Of a stretch of DNA of 64,000 bases, positions 39,601 to 51,074 are shown in pieces (the first letter of the stretch is position 1; every line of letters begins with the position of its first letter). The notes below the pieces were generated by a model. That model was not told the DNA's origin. It saw nothing but the letters and a program-made list of their open reading frames with translations, and ran no database searches. The DNA is taken from NCBI GenBank assembly GCA_024195265.1, contig JAJLRJ010000007.1, positions 33,227,242-33,291,241 of the forward strand, read 5' to 3'. The translations under genes were made by a program, and so were the position numbers. Source of the DNA: Dendrophyllia cribrosa. Taxonomy: Eukaryota > Cnidaria > Anthozoa > Scleractinia > Dendrophylliidae.

Positions 39601-40922
39601 GTGACAAAGGGGAGGTGCTCAGTGCTCAATTAATAATCAAAGAGGCGCTTATTGGTGAAATAAAAATTTGTTTGTTTCAGAACATCTTATCAAGATCATG
39701 AAACCAACCAATGCATGTAACTGTTTTCGCACTGTCTGTCCACTGACCACGTGGCCCACACTGCTTATACGAAGGACCTTGAAGATGGAATCCCTGTGGA
39801 CACGAGAACGAGCAATTGGTGTTAAATTTCATCTGTGACGTCATACAGCTGTTTGGTGCTGTTTTCACCAGTCCGCTGATGGTGAGAGCTGGACACTTGA
39901 CAACTGAAATGAAAATGAAATAACGTTTTTAAATTGGTTTGCTTATATCAGGTAAAGTTGGTAAAGTCGCACACGAGTCACAGGTGACCCTCTCCGCTGG
40001 AGCTTACTTCGGTTCCGTACCTTGAAGCAACTGGGAGTGTTGTTACTCCCCGCTGGGTGGGATGTTAGTCCATCGTAGGGTTACCCACAACATTTTGTCA
40101 CCAGCATCCAATGAGAGACAATGTGGAGTAAAGTTTCTTGTTTAAGGAAACAGCACGACGGCCAAGAGCAGGCCTCGAGCAGCCGACCTTCAGATCTAAA
40201 GTCCAAGGCGCTAACCACCACACCACCTCGCCTCCACTCAACTTGCTTATATAAGGTTGAGTGTTTTAGAAGAGGCGTGATGGTGTCGTGGTTACCGCGT
40301 CAGACTTAACTCTCGGACGTACACGCAAACTTATACCCCCACCGTGGTACAAGGGGGGGGGGGGGTTGCAATCCACTCCCCCCCCCCTCCTCCCTTGGGT
40401 TTTTGCGATGTTGCAATATTTCGGAAATATTTTACATCTAAAGGTAAATATTATTAGTTGTAGCGTTGCTGGGGGTCCGTGACGTCATCCAAAATGGCCG
40501 CCAAGATGGCCGCCATCTTGGATTTTACTAAAAATTCTAAACTAAATTTATCCTTGTATTCGAGTCTTTCTTATTCCAGAATATAGTCCATTTTAGACGT
40601 CAAGAACTGCTTATTGGATATAAGGAATGAATGCAAATACCCCAAATTATGTCGATATGATTTATTTTTAATTCAACGCGAGATAGTGACATAGAGAAAG
40701 AAATTCTTAATTGATTCATGTCAATCCTACCTAGACAGCTTACTGTGCTTGTCATTCGGCTCCAGGATCCACCTTTCCCACACTGAGTTGATGAAGGACC
40801 GTTGAGTTGGTATCCACTTGCGCACGAGAAAGAACAAGTTGTTCCATAAGCTTGATTGGACGACACGCAATCAGAAGGCGAAACACGCACACCACTCCCC
40901 AGAGAAAGCTTTTGACATTTTA
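31909..40922 (-). CDS. Sushi-EGF-ZP membrane protein gene, 3' part, two in-frame TAG codons
   Basis: Six minus-strand exons in order: 40922-40731 (sushi), 39903-39709 (sushi), 38006-37881 (Ca-binding EGF), 35281-34696 (first ZP part), 32536-32238 (ZP-C and furin-type site), 32042-31909 (transmembrane and tail). Lengths and phases agree at every junction (phases 1,1,1,2,1). The order resembles uromodulin- and OIT3-like ZP proteins of the extracellular surface. The first exon seen begins inside a codon, so upstream exons exist but were not found. Two TAG codons in frame (34716-34718 and 32269-32271) interrupt an otherwise clean reading frame. It may be a recent pseudogene, a sequence with errors, or a gene with recoding. 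Introns are full of transposons. Confidence 0.7.
32238..32536 (-). CDS. ZP gene exon: ZP-C half and furin-type site
   Basis: Minus strand; acceptor 'tttcttag', donor 'gtatgt'. Encodes '[12 protein letters not shown]', '[20 protein letters not shown]', 'GSKCAESC' and '[10 protein letters not shown]', where RGRR fits the consensus furin-type cleavage site of ZP proteins. After 'LHLAREKL' a TAG (32269-32271) stops the frame 11 codons before the donor; past it the frame is open ('[11 protein letters not shown]') to the next exon. Confidence 0.7.
32887..33394. mobile_element. MITE with CCCTCGGACGTAC ends
   Basis: Left 'ccctcggacgtac', right 'gtacgtccgaggg', exact complements. It includes 'gtccgtgacgtcatccaaaa' followed by 'tggccgc'. 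A second, incomplete copy lies at 40311-40530. Non-coding. Confidence 0.65.
33996..34644 (+). mobile_element. 5'-truncated CR1/L2-like LINE end
   Basis: Encodes the C-terminal ~155 residues of a LINE reverse transcriptase: '[20 protein letters not shown]', '[20 protein letters not shown]', '[20 protein letters not shown]', '[11 protein letters not shown]', intact to the stop near 34472. Then a ~135-bp 3' UTR with 'gacgctatataaatgtatta' and an (ATT)n tail at 34607-34644. This 3' structure is characteristic of CR1/L2-type elements. It lies inside the Tigger-like element and is therefore younger. Confidence 0.75.
34696..35281 (-). CDS. ZP gene exon: N-terminal ZP part
   Basis: Minus strand; acceptor 'tatgtttag', donor 'gtaggt'. 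Encodes '[20 protein letters not shown]', '[16 protein letters not shown]', '[18 protein letters not shown]' and '[20 protein letters not shown]', the ZP-N core and linker with the usual spacing of cysteines. TAG at 34716-34718 breaks the frame seven codons before the donor; read past it the frame gives 'YEFISNG' which joins 'CPTDT' of the next exon, as in ZP proteins (NGCP motif). Confidence 0.75.
35282..36571. other. ZP gene intron
   Basis: No exon seen. 35410-35700 is CpG-rich ('gcgggcgcgcctccgtgaca' near 35510), the rest AT-rich. Possibly an unclassified MITE. Confidence 0.35.
36572..36650. repeat. CTAT and AT microsatellites
   Basis: About 15 copies of ctat followed directly by an (AT)n run. 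Confidence 0.95.
36706..37375 (+). mobile_element. L1-like ORF2 C-terminal fragment
   Basis: The ORF 36706-37134 contains '[20 protein letters not shown]', '[20 protein letters not shown]' and '[14 protein letters not shown]', the Cys-rich C-terminal region of L1-type ORF2. After a frameshift near 37130 it continues with '[20 protein letters not shown]' and, after another break near 37254, '[15 protein letters not shown]'. A dead 5'-truncated copy in an intron of the ZP gene. Confidence 0.65.
37881..38006 (-). CDS. ZP gene exon: calcium-binding EGF domain
   Basis: Minus strand; acceptor 'ttttccag', donor 'gtaaat'. Encodes [20 protein letters not shown] and '[20 protein letters not shown]' ending in CQ, six cysteines. 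The DINEC start and the '[10 protein letters not shown]' block are the calcium-binding EGF signature. Exactly 42 codons, phase 1 on both sides. Not found by ORF length because of its size. Confidence 0.75.
38056..38585. mobile_element. Foldback element in ZP gene intron
   Basis: Arms of about 250 bases. The left has 'gtagcacactaaatggcgaa', 'caaattaaactgttcgattt' and 'ctccctgcaaaaagct'; the right has their complements in reverse order. A centre of under 40 bases lies near 38315. No ORF. Confidence 0.65.
38820..39560 (-). mobile_element. LINE reverse-transcriptase core fragment
   Basis: Minus strand, one continuous frame of about 240 codons broken only by a TAA near 39042 in 'FESYL'. It includes '[20 protein letters not shown]', palm motif A '[14 protein letters not shown]', motif B '[20 protein letters not shown]' and motif C 'LYADD', so it covers the catalytic domain of a CR1/Jockey-type element. 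The endonuclease and the C-terminus are missing. It lies in the intron between EGF and second sushi exon. Confidence 0.75.
39709..39903 (-). CDS. ZP gene exon: second sushi (CCP) domain
   Basis: Minus strand; acceptor 'catttcag'. Encodes [16 protein letters not shown], '[16 protein letters not shown]' and '[17 protein letters not shown]', with the four cysteines and the late tryptophan of a CCP module. The donor is 'gttggt', weaker than the others, but the phase fits the EGF exon. Confidence 0.72.
40311..40530. repeat. Partial second copy of the 32887-33394 MITE
   Basis: Starts 'tctcggacgtacacgcaaac' and shares the 'gtccgtgacgtcatccaaaa' block. It carries a G run and a C run. The right TIR is lacking. 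Confidence 0.55.
40731..40922 (-). CDS. ZP gene exon: first sushi (CCP) domain seen
   Basis: Minus strand; acceptor 'tctgtttcag', donor 'gtagga'. Encodes [18 protein letters not shown], '[16 protein letters not shown]' and '[17 protein letters not shown]'. Phase 1 at both ends. Upstream exons of the gene must lie at higher coordinates; none was recognised. Confidence 0.75.
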
Positions 40923-41164
40923 CTGAAACAGATCGAACAAGAGAAGAAAAAACAAAAAAAATTGTGTTTTAGCATAAAATATGCATAATTAGAGCGAATG
41001 TCAAGTATGAAGCAGCTTTTAAAGTAACAACGGTTTCCCAGATTTTAGAATGTTTTAAAATATACTTATATGGCGCGTTATAAAAAAAGTTCTAAGGCGC
41101 CGCTTACAACCATTTAAGAGAGACTAAATTCAAATATTTATGATGTCTAATAATAAATTGATTA

Positions 41165-41300
41165 TTTACTTTTAATAAGCAGTTAGATGTTCAACGGAAT
41201 AAGTATTATTAAATAAAGTAAAAGTCTGACGGAATAAGTAGATCTTCAAATGCCGCTTAAACGACACTATATCAGAGGGCTGTCTTAAAGTGTAAGTGTC
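41165..41300 (-). mobile_element. Short LINE C-terminal scrap
   Basis: Minus strand 'QPSDIVSFKRHLKIYLFRQ' resembles the extreme C-terminus of CR1/L2-type polyproteins (compare '[13 protein letters not shown]' at 34430). Immediately beside the Penelope-like fragment. Confidence 0.4.
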
Positions 41301-41565
41301 AATACTTAAATATACAAACGTTTTGGGTTTTAACCCTTCTTTAGTGTAACTTGAAAGCCGCGTGTGTAACGCCACTAAATGTAAATTTAAATTTAAAAGT
41401 TAGCGCGCGCCAGAAACGGACAATTAATTCCGCGTGCACATGTGAAAATTACAAAAAAATTAAAAAGAATTTTAAAACCACGTGGCTACATTGTTCCTAG
41501 TTTGAAAATGAGTTCCATTTCCTGTTGCTTCCGGCGAAAGTTACTTCCCCCAAATTTTATACCCC

Positions 41566-42139
41566 TCACTCTGGCATCGTCAATTGTATGGCAGCGGATG
41601 AGAAATGCTCGGCCACAGGAAGCCCAGGCGTCTTGTTTCGTATACTGCAAAGATGTTCCTCAAAACGTTCTTTCAGACTGCATCCTGTTACACTTACGTA
41701 CAGTAAGGGGCAACGTCGGCATGATATGCAGTATATCAGGTTGGCAGATGAAAAAGTGAAATGGTCTGTGATGGTGTAGGAGTCTATGGGGCCACGGATG
41801 GTAGTGTCCGATATGATGTTGTGACACATCTGACATCGGTCGCACTTACAAGAACCAGACTGTTCACCAGATGTAGTACTAGCTGCGTGCACCAGCATGT
41901 CTTTAAGGTTGCAGTCACGTCTATAAGCTACAAGAGGTGGGCGTTGAAAACGTTTCTCGCGTTTCAGGATCTTCAAAGTTAAATGGATGGTAGGTCAGCA
42001 CCAGAGGCATCTTCTCATTGGTGGCACCAGTGTTATCTGATGAGTTCAGCACATCTAATCTCTCGATAGTACTTGCCCTTTGTAGATCATTTTTGAACAA
42101 TGCAGAGAGATAACCAAGCTGCGCGAAGAAACTACTCAT
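41566..42139 (-). mobile_element. Penelope-like element, GIY-YIG endonuclease fragment
   Basis: Minus strand. First 'MPLVLTYHPFN', then after a frameshift near 41950 'RPPLVAYRRDCNLKDMLVHA', 'CKCDRCQMCHNIISDTTIRG', 'HFTFSSANLIYCISCRRCPL' and 'RFEEHLCSIRNKTPGLPVAE'. This is the region between reverse transcriptase and the GIY-YIG endonuclease of Penelope-like retroelements, with the Cys-rich CCHC-type linker. The upstream reverse transcriptase is missing. Inactive. Confidence 0.75.
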
Positions 42140-42191
42140 CTCTTTACAAAGAGAGTTAAACGAATTTGCCGAGACTCGAGTTTTTACAACT

Positions 42192-42500
42192 TACAGCCTA
42201 AAAAATTAAGCTAAATACCGAAACGATAGCATATGTAAGGCTAGCTTACTTGACGAAATTGTCAAGGCAATGCATTTTGATTCGCGGCTAATCAGTTTTT
42301 TGCTTAAGTTATAGCTTTCAGAGAGGAGAGTTTTTGTAACCTGACATGTTAACCCATTTAGCTCCAAACGTTTCCTCTGAATGATTTTTAATGAAGAAAA
42401 CGACTTTTGTAAGCGGATTCTAGGTCGATGCTGCGACTCTCAAATTTTGCGGTCCGTACTGTAAAATACGGATCGAAAAATTTACCAATTATGGCGCTAA
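42192..42500. repeat. Second copy of the 9297-9610 repeat
   Basis: See 9297-9610; same orientation, shared 'gacatgttaacccatttagc' and 'gcggtccgtactgtaaaata'. Confidence 0.6.
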
Positions 42501-43900
42501 TTCGAAGATATAATAATAATTAAAATAATATATTATAATTATAATAAGAACCTTCCCATCACCCTTTGCACCAGAAAAATTTTCGATGCCAAATAACTCT
42601 GTCAATTTTGAGTATATGAGGATACTACACCACATGCTATTTACACCTACCATAAAATACCTATTTAAATTGACTGAGTGCGGTGACGTCATCAGTCACG
42701 TGACTATGCCCCCAAGTGCCTTTAAAAGTTTTTTAGAAACATGGTTTGATAAATGCAAATATAGTCAACGTGGCAAGGAAGGCATTCGCTTACAACATTT
42801 CGTCATGCCCGGTATACTTCTGGATTTTCAAAATTAAGGGGGCTATACACATGAGCAAATAGGGGGTCTGGGGACTAGTATCTTTGTATACATGTATCTT
42901 TGAAAGGGTGAAATGCAGAGTTAAAAAATTTGGTATGTTGGTAGATATAAGAATAAAATTAAATTATTTATCAACGTCATTAGTATGACGTCTTGGATCA
43001 CGTGACCAGAACGCACGGAAGTTGACTGATTTTTGGCTCGGTTCCGGTTGCAGTTCTGTTTTTATTAACTTAAATAAATCCCCGTTTTTCCACCCAGTTA
43101 AAATTTATGCTATTTTTGTGTATAAAAAAGGCCATTATTACTCCTCCAGTAAAATTGTGTAAAAATGAAGGTGACGAAAAACGTTTTACACGTTGAAAAT
43201 CCATCCTTTCCTGATCCTGTTCAGCGACTTTTCAGTTTAAAACTATAAACAAATCTGCATAAGTGGTTTTTATCTTACCTCTTACCAATGGCGTTGTCAG
43301 TTTTTCTGTAGCATTTTTCTTTCATACCGATCAGGGGTTAGGTTTTTTTTTTTATTCCCCCACCCTCCCCTCCCCCTTCGGTCCACTTCCCTCCCCTCCC
43401 CTGCTCTGGTTTGCACGACATGGTCAGCGGGAGGACTGGTTCGAGTTTTCACACCAACCGTCCAGCATCCGCCATTTTTCCAGCTCGTAGCGTCAGCAGA
43501 GAAAATTTATTTTATTTCGTCGATTCAGAGTCCTGTTTAGTGAAAAAAGGCTGGCGAAATTGCTTTGCAAACTCTTCTTTTCGTGGCTAACTTACGATAT
43601 GGCGCAAACAAGTCAGCTTTAGTTCGCGCCGGTCGCGAGGATTGGTAAAGGACAACTGAGGTACTAGGTGACTTGAGTTTTAAATTACTGTACATGTAGT
43701 AAGACGTAAGTTTAACTTTCAACCTAATGTCCAACTAGACAGGGTTCAGGGTTATTTTAGACTGTTTGGGGCGATTGATTATTAGTTTCTATTTGATATT
43801 GTGCACGTCTGACTAGTTTACAATTATTATTAAAGCGATTTTGTTTACAAACAGATTGGCAAAAGTCTGCGACTCTGAGCGCTTAAAAAAATTAATATCA
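42501..43900. other. Gene-poor stretch
   Basis: AT-rich at the left (42505-42550 almost only A and T). A C-rich stretch lies at 43355-43405. No supported gene. It could hold the missing 5' exons or the promoter of the ZP gene, but I see no coding signal on the minus strand. Confidence 0.35.
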
Positions 43901-43907
43901 CAGGGCG

Positions 43908-44790
43908 TAAGGGGCGTAACATGTCGATCAAAATCGATCATCGAAAACGAAGTCGATACAGTTTAAGTCGATAGTACTCGATATTTGTCGATAATTGTCA
44001 ATCGACAGGTTTAATTTGTCGATAAAAGTCGATAATCACAAGATTTTCATGGCTACGAAATTAACCAAACTAATAAGACTTAATAGCTCGAACGACTTTT
44101 CATGTTGAAGTATAAACCGCTCTGAAGTAAATCTTTACGGCAATAAACTTAAGCTTACATAAAAAAAAACTGAGCAACCGAGTGGTTTGTTATTCAATGT
44201 ACTGTAGAATCGAATAATTACCTTGAGAAATGATAAACCAAGATAAACAGTGGTTCGTTCAGTGCTTGATGGACCCCAAAAAGCCGTTTAATTCTGTTAA
44301 AATTGATAAGCGCTGGAGTTTAATCAGGTTTAATGAGAACAGGACAGAAGCAGCGTGAGACAGCATGACAGAAGGCGGCGATCAAGAAATAGCATAAAAA
44401 TGAGATGCATAAATCACTGATAAGACATACATTGTGTAAAATGATACATGACATGAAAATGAATCACTTTTACTGGAAGAAAAGAGTAGTTTCTGATTTC
44501 AGCTTGAGTTTATTTGAGCTTCCAATTACAGTGTAAAATCGGTAAAATAAAGTCTTGACTTAGCCGATCCTGCTTCGTTTATCCGCGTTTGCCAACTTCA
44601 TTTTTTATATTTCGATACTTGTTGATCGAAATCGATCAAAATCGAACTGTAAAAAAATCGATAATCACAAGAAATCGTGTGATTGGCTTTTATCAAATTC
44701 CGATATTTGTCGATTGATTAGTATTGAATTCAATCTACAACGATCGATTTTTATAGACTATTGAAATTATTGACATGTTACACCCTGATA
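43908..44790. mobile_element. TIR element with CGAT-rich ends
   Basis: Left 'gggcgtaacatgtcgatcaa', right 'gacatgttacaccctg' as diverged complement. Both ends are crowded with 'gtcgataa' and 'aatcgat' motifs (43920-44035 and 44620-44760). No ORF. Class unknown. Confidence 0.5.
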
Positions 44791-47700
44791 TCAGCTTGAT
44801 AGTACATGTACAGTGTAGCTTTCGCGGTAATTTTCAAAGTTAATACATATGCTATACGGTAAGGTTTTAAGCTTGCTCTTGACATGTTTTGTCCACATCT
44901 GAACTTATAAGAGGTTTTAAATATGACGTGTAGCTAGAAAGATGTTTCGTTGCCTTTCGTTTCACCTGTTTCACAGTATTTCAAGCACGAAGATGTACAG
45001 TAGATCTTTGACAGTGGAAATTAGAGGTGGAAGTAAAACAAAAACCTGAGGGTCTGCATCTTGCATCATGCTCTAGAATTAAATTTGTTATCAACTACAA
45101 GATCTGTCATACAGTTGTATTGCTATTTTGAAGTTTTGTTTATTTTGTTCTCCTAAGGTAACCAGACTTTCAAAAACTACAGTCACATGTACATGTTGTG
45201 GTTTACATTTCAAAGAAGGAACAAGTCGGATAAAGGTAATGGCTCTGTCAATTCCAAGCCCGCTCATTCCCCCCCCCCCCCCCCCCCCCCCCCCCTCCCC
45301 CCAATGGCTCCGTCAATTCCAATATGACTGCGTTCACTCTGTTGCTTGCTGCTCGGGTTCTCTTGAAAAGTGTGGGACCCAAACAATGTTTATCAACTCA
45401 GTTTTTGTATTTTTGAGGGCAATCAGGAAATTTAAAATAAAAAACTAAGGATTGTATGAGTCAACTTTTAAAATCTGAAAGATAAGGTTGTTTTGACAAT
45501 GCCCCACCCCCAGGCTGACCTGTTTTGGTAAATGCCCCACCCTTGGGAAGGAAAAGTTATAAAATGCCTGACAAATGCCCATAATCTGTTCTTCAATTTA
45601 TTTATTTAATAATGCCCAATCTTGCAGCATGTGTTATAACTCAGAGTTCTTTCTACAATATTTTTAGAAGCAGCTGGTAGAAATAATTAGATTTCTAAAG
45701 AGACACAAATGAATGTAAGGCACGTGAGTTTAATATAGCAGTGTACATGTGAGCGGATGTTATATAACTTATGTTACATGTGAGTTTGTATGATTTGGTG
45801 CATATTTATGTCATGCAAAAATGTTTAAAATATTTTAAAATCTGTTTGTTCTTCAATTCTTGGACTTCCAACTTAGTATTAAATGGAAAATTATAACCAA
45901 TTTGTGGATTTCAAATGGATTTGGAGCATTTAGGGGAAATGTCACTGTATTGCTGTCATTGCTTGCTTACTCGGCTCATCCAGCTGTCTCGTTTCACACA
46001 ATGGATATTTCTGTCATCCTAAGATGTGTTAATTATCACAGTGACGCTGCTAAATTACAAAACATCAAGAACAACTAAAATTATCCTTACGCTGTTTCGT
46101 ATTCATGAGATGCATGGCTCTTAGAGCCCTTTCATTGGACTGTGTATTAGGGGATTCCCTCTGTCCTCCCATGTAATATCAATAGTATGAAAGCTGTGAC
46201 AATGAAACTTGGTATAATTAAACAAGAAGCTGTACACAGCTTGAACTTGTGGTGTCTTTAACCCATTGCAGAATTATTCGATTCCCAAATGTTTTAAGTG
46301 CTTTTCTAGAGAAACATGAAATTGTGTCTAAAAAGTAAAACTACATTCAGTAGCTGACACTGGAAACCGCCATCGCTGACTGAAATGCAAAGTTATATAA
46401 AACACAAAACTTGCTGGAACAAAAATCCCATGTGGCAATAAGCGGTGAACACAATATCAAACAGTCCTATCCATCCATGAATGCCCCGCATTGTCTTGCG
46501 TAAAGTTTAAATATAATAAACATGTCTTGAATGAGTTGAATCGCCATTCAATAAGCTTCTTGGTAGTTTGCCTGGGGAGGCAGCGGATTTTTGTTTTATC
46601 TTCACGGTTGTCTATTTTGTCGCTCGGTTAAAAATAGTTTTGTCGATTTCTTCTGAATTATTGTCGTCTTTCTGATCAGAATTATTTTTATCCGACTCTT
46701 TCAGTCAGTTCTGAATTCTATGGCGGGTTTGCGAGTTAACGTGCAGTGCATGTCCTGGAGTCCCAGAAATGCCAGCTGAACGACCAGCTGAATGACCAAT
46801 TCGTTCGTGACTAATGAAACGTTCATGAATTATTTTTCGTTGCTAACGGCTTTTGAATTATTTTAGCAGACGGTTTTATTTGTTTTACACCTTCTGAAGG
46901 ATTTTTTTTTAACTACGACCGACCGCTGAAATTGTGTGTGTAAACAAACACGGCGAAGCGAAGCGACAAGAACTATAAATAACTCGGAGATGGTTTTCGG
47001 CTAACTGTAACAAAACAACGTACTCTTATTTATAATGATTTTATCCGCTTTAAGGTATTGAATTGCAGAGGCTGAAAGTATGGTAATTTTGGGAGTTTAT
47101 CTGTGAGACATGGCGCTCGCGAGCGACCGGGCGCCTAGATTTCATGTGTATCATCATTTGTTTACCTTGATTTTGAATTTTGACTTCCTGGGCGTGCTGA
47201 TTGGTTAAAATTTGACAGTTGACAAGCTAAAGCAATCCGCGGGTTCTTGTGGGCGGCAGCTGCGATTTTGAAGGATGCGTGCAGGCTTCCCTTCTTCGCA
47301 TGACCCCGCCGTCCGACTGGAAGCTTGTCCGCAGGCTAGTTATTCTTCTTTCTGTTTCTCAAGTTAACACACATGAGGCCACAGATCACAAGGCCTCAAT
47401 AATTTGTCAATTAATCAGATCAGTGAGACAAAAATCAATTATAACTTCTTCCTCGGCTATGCCATGAGTAATAAAGATTTAATATATACTTTAAGATAGG
47501 TCATATGATTGTGATGGTATCAAATCAGCCAAGAGTTCACAATCTTGGATCTCCATACAGGATTAACCAAATTTGACTCAAAATTAATTTAAACCAATAC
47601 AAGGATGCTACATGAAGAAAGATCTAAAATTGTAACTGGTACTTTGTAATAAGAGAACCACAGTTTCAATTCTGCAAGACATGTTTCATCAGCCTTGCTC

Positions 47701-48459
47701 TTCTGTCATTGTCAGTTACATGTACATGTACAATTAGGAATCTAAAGATGCTTTTTTTTCTCACCCTTGTGTTCTGCAGTAAGGAACTTGTCTACTCCAC
47801 TCCTTGGAAAAAATGAAATGCTTAAATGTAAAGTGCTTAAGTATATACATGTACTCAAACAATTAGTTCTTTGTTTACCTGTAGAAAGGCAATCAAATTG
47901 CAGACTGTTTTTACAAGCCCCAGTGCCTTGCTTAAAGTGAAAGAATAATTTAATGTTACTATTAATAATAATTACAATATTCAGCTAGCAGAGCTGTCAC
48001 TAAGATTCAAGTTGTTGGGTAAATGCAATTAGTAGGCAGGCAATCAAACAGCTGGGGAGTTCTTTTGGTTCTATTTTCCTTCTATTTTCCTATGAAAGTA
48101 TGGGGTCATGCTCATAATAGCCAGGGGAAATCCCTGGCACCCAGCCCTTAGTGACAGCCCTGAACTACAGTAGGTACATGTATACCAGCAGTTAATCCTT
48201 TTTTATGTCTGAAAAATTCATCAATCAATTCAAGATGCTCACTTCCTATATTAATCAAATTGTTTCTCCCAGAAAACATCACATACTTTACATGTACTGT
48301 CATGGGTTATGGACATAAAAGTCTACCACATTGTAAACTCATTGCAAATGTGTGATCTTTCTAAGGTACATGTATGTTAATTTAAAATTGTTAATATATT
48401 AGTTTCCATGTAAATAAGAATAATTGGTTGTGGGTTTATATTACATGCATGTTTATGTA
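44791..48459. other. Gene-poor stretch
   Basis: A C27 homopolymer begins at 45269 (27 C, T, 6 C). Repeated short palindromes 'tacatgta' occur. A short region around 46920-47480 is more CpG-rich. No exon with a recognisable domain on either strand. Confidence 0.4.
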
Positions 48460-48563
48460 ATGTTTAAAACACGAACAGCAGTGTTTTATCAAGTTTAAAA
48501 ATTCGAGCGCGAAGCGCGAGAATTTTTAGACTTGATAAAACACGTGCTGTGAGTGTTTTGAAC
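48460..48563. repeat. Hairpin repeat
   Basis: Arms 'gtgttttatcaag' and 'cttgataaaacac' enclose 'gagcgcgaagcgcgag'; the pairing extends outward through 'gtttaaaacac' and 'gtgttttgaac'. About 45-base arms. Confidence 0.6.
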
Positions 48564-51070
48564 GGCTTCAAACACGAACTGCCAAAAGCATGTCCCTACG
48601 GAGATCAAACAAATGTGCTTTTTGTGCAAAGAGGATATTAGCATACTAGAAAAACAAGTAGACTGATTAGCATACAGCGCATGTGCCACACTGGCTTTGA
48701 TGAGGTGACCATGGCTTCCCGCAACTGTCGAAAGTTTTGGTATTTTAAAGTTCTGAGGAAAAAAATAATCCATGAAAAATGCTATACCAAAGTTGACAGG
48801 TACGGTGGATAAAATGTCTAACAATTTTCATTCAGTGGCAGTGAATGAGTAGAAATGAGCAGCTTGCATCTCTGAACCACTCGCTTTCTTACCAATTTAC
48901 ACGTGGGCGCTGGTGTCATTCAAATAACGGCTTACTTGCTAAACTGTTGGTTGCTAATTTTGTTGGAGAAGATTCCATATACATAGATATTGTAAAACAG
49001 TAGTACAGTATTTGTTGTACTAAGAATCCTGAATAATTACTACCAACATTAGTATTCTTTATACAAAGAATACTAATAAGGAAAAGAAACCCATTGTCTT
49101 TTACCTATTATATTATCATTGTCTATTATATGGACTACACATGCTAAGAACATAACTTGCAAGAAATTGTCTCTTTCATTGCATATCGACAGTAATTGCA
49201 TTGCCAATTTCATTCAGCCAAAACGTTTTGATCCATGAGTTCTTAGGAAGATGGTTCTTAATGAAGAAAAGTAAGAAAACTGAATACAATTGTATTTAGA
49301 ATACATGTATTTATGGCCCTTGGGGGGGGGTTAACTCATGTGAGGGGGGCAGGGTAGTGTTTAAACTAGCCACAGTGTGTATTTATGCTAATCAAATGTC
49401 CCCGGATAAATAAATGAGTTAAAAAAAAAAGAATGCAAAAAAATGGAGGTGACACCAACTTTTATTTAGCAAAGTTAATGCAATGGCTACCAACCGTTCA
49501 TGTGGTTAGTTTTCTTCCTCTGTGCACAGGCTGAGTTGCATGATGTAGGATGGCATTGTGACAAACTGTATGTGCAGTAAGGATGCACATAAACAATAAG
49601 TGCAAACATGCTTAAATTAAAAGTTTTCTATTTCTAATCAACAGACTGTTGAAGAGGCATCCCTTGGTATATTCAGTATAAGCATAAGGTGGATTTTCTA
49701 CGACTGAAACAGTGAAGGAAATTTTTTACAATTAATAATGATACTGTCTGTTTGTAAAAAGCTTTGTAGTGTAATTATCTGACCTTCCCTTTAAATCATT
49801 AAAGGGTTGTTCTCAACCAGGGTACATTGGTTTCTGAGGTTCTGTTTGTGGCCATTTTTGGGTGCTGCAAAAATGGCCACCCAGTGATTATTGCAAAAAT
49901 TTAAGGTTGTATTGAGGTACATGTACATTAAACTTTCTTTCTTAAAAAACATGAAAACAAATAGCAAATTAAAGTAATAAACCAAAAAATCGAGGAGCTG
50001 TCAAAGTGATTTAGATCACTTGATGGATAGGACATTCTTCTTAGTGAATTGGTTTTATTACATGTACATGTACGGTTTGATCATCCCCAGATCATACAGA
50101 ATAGAGAGTTTAAGCATCATGACAATGATCTTACTTTTTTCTAAAGCTTTGTCATCTTCCAAGTGAATGTACACTGATATAGGGAAGATATGGAAAATGA
50201 CAATAGTTTAATAATAATGACCAGTAGATTTTGTCGAATCAATTACCTTTTATGTGTGTCAGAAAGTCTTTTTAATGTATTATCATTGAAATTTAAATAA
50301 ATATACATTTTTTCAAATACTGCTGTATTATAAATCAATGTATATGGCGTTATTATGCAACATACATGTAGCATTTGACATTGCAAATACTGTATGCACC
50401 AAAACAAGTGCAAATGTACAATGTATGATACATTATTATTCGACATACATTGTAGCATTCTAGAGTGCAAATATGCATCAAAACGAGTGCAAATATGACA
50501 CGTTATTACACTCTTCTGACCGTGCACTAGGAAAAACAGCATCAAAAACGTAGCCTTTAGGAGAATATTTCTGTCGTAAAATAAACATTTATTCAGTGAA
50601 AAGTTGTGTAATACGGCTGGGCATTTTTACTCGTCAGTAAATACTCAGCCGTATTACACAACTTTAAGCTGAATAACCTCTATTTACTATTAAGGGTCAG
50701 CGCATTTTTTTTTTCTGCCCCCTCAAATTCTATATATTTAGTATGAACCCAACACCACAATTAGCACCTTTGAAAAGAAGGCCATGTGGTGTACACATAT
50801 GTTTATTTACAGGATTTACTTGAATGGCGCAGATCATTTTTCTTCAACGTTGTTGAAGTTCTTTTTTGGACTATAGGCTATGGAATATTATGTTAAATTA
50901 ATTATAATATATTATTTACGGTTTCACTTGTAATAATAATAATAATAGATATTAACTCTTTTATAGGCTTTTTACCATCAAGTATAAGGTCTAAACCTAG
51001 CGGTTATCACAAATTAATTTGGTGCATTTGACATGCAGTAGCAAACAGTCAAGTAGTACACACTCGGGCT
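48564..51070. other. Gene-poor stretch with an old TTAA-family copy
   Basis: 49440-49625 is a diverged copy of the family at 51075-52283 (shared 'cagtaaggatgcacataaac'). A short perfect inverted repeat 'agttgtgtaatacggctg' lies at 50600-50665. The rest is AT-rich and non-coding. Confidence 0.5.
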
Positions 51071-51074
51071 TTAA

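Noticed and set aside
45128..45448. 106-codon ORF with a proline run
   Set aside because: The prolines come from the C27 homopolymer; no other support.
47249..47467. 72-codon ORF in a CpG-richer patch
   Set aside because: No domain recognised, no splice partner seen; kept only as part of the gene-poor region.
48495..48824. 109-codon minus-strand ORF
   Set aside because: Begins or ends in a hairpin repeat and has no domain or splice context.
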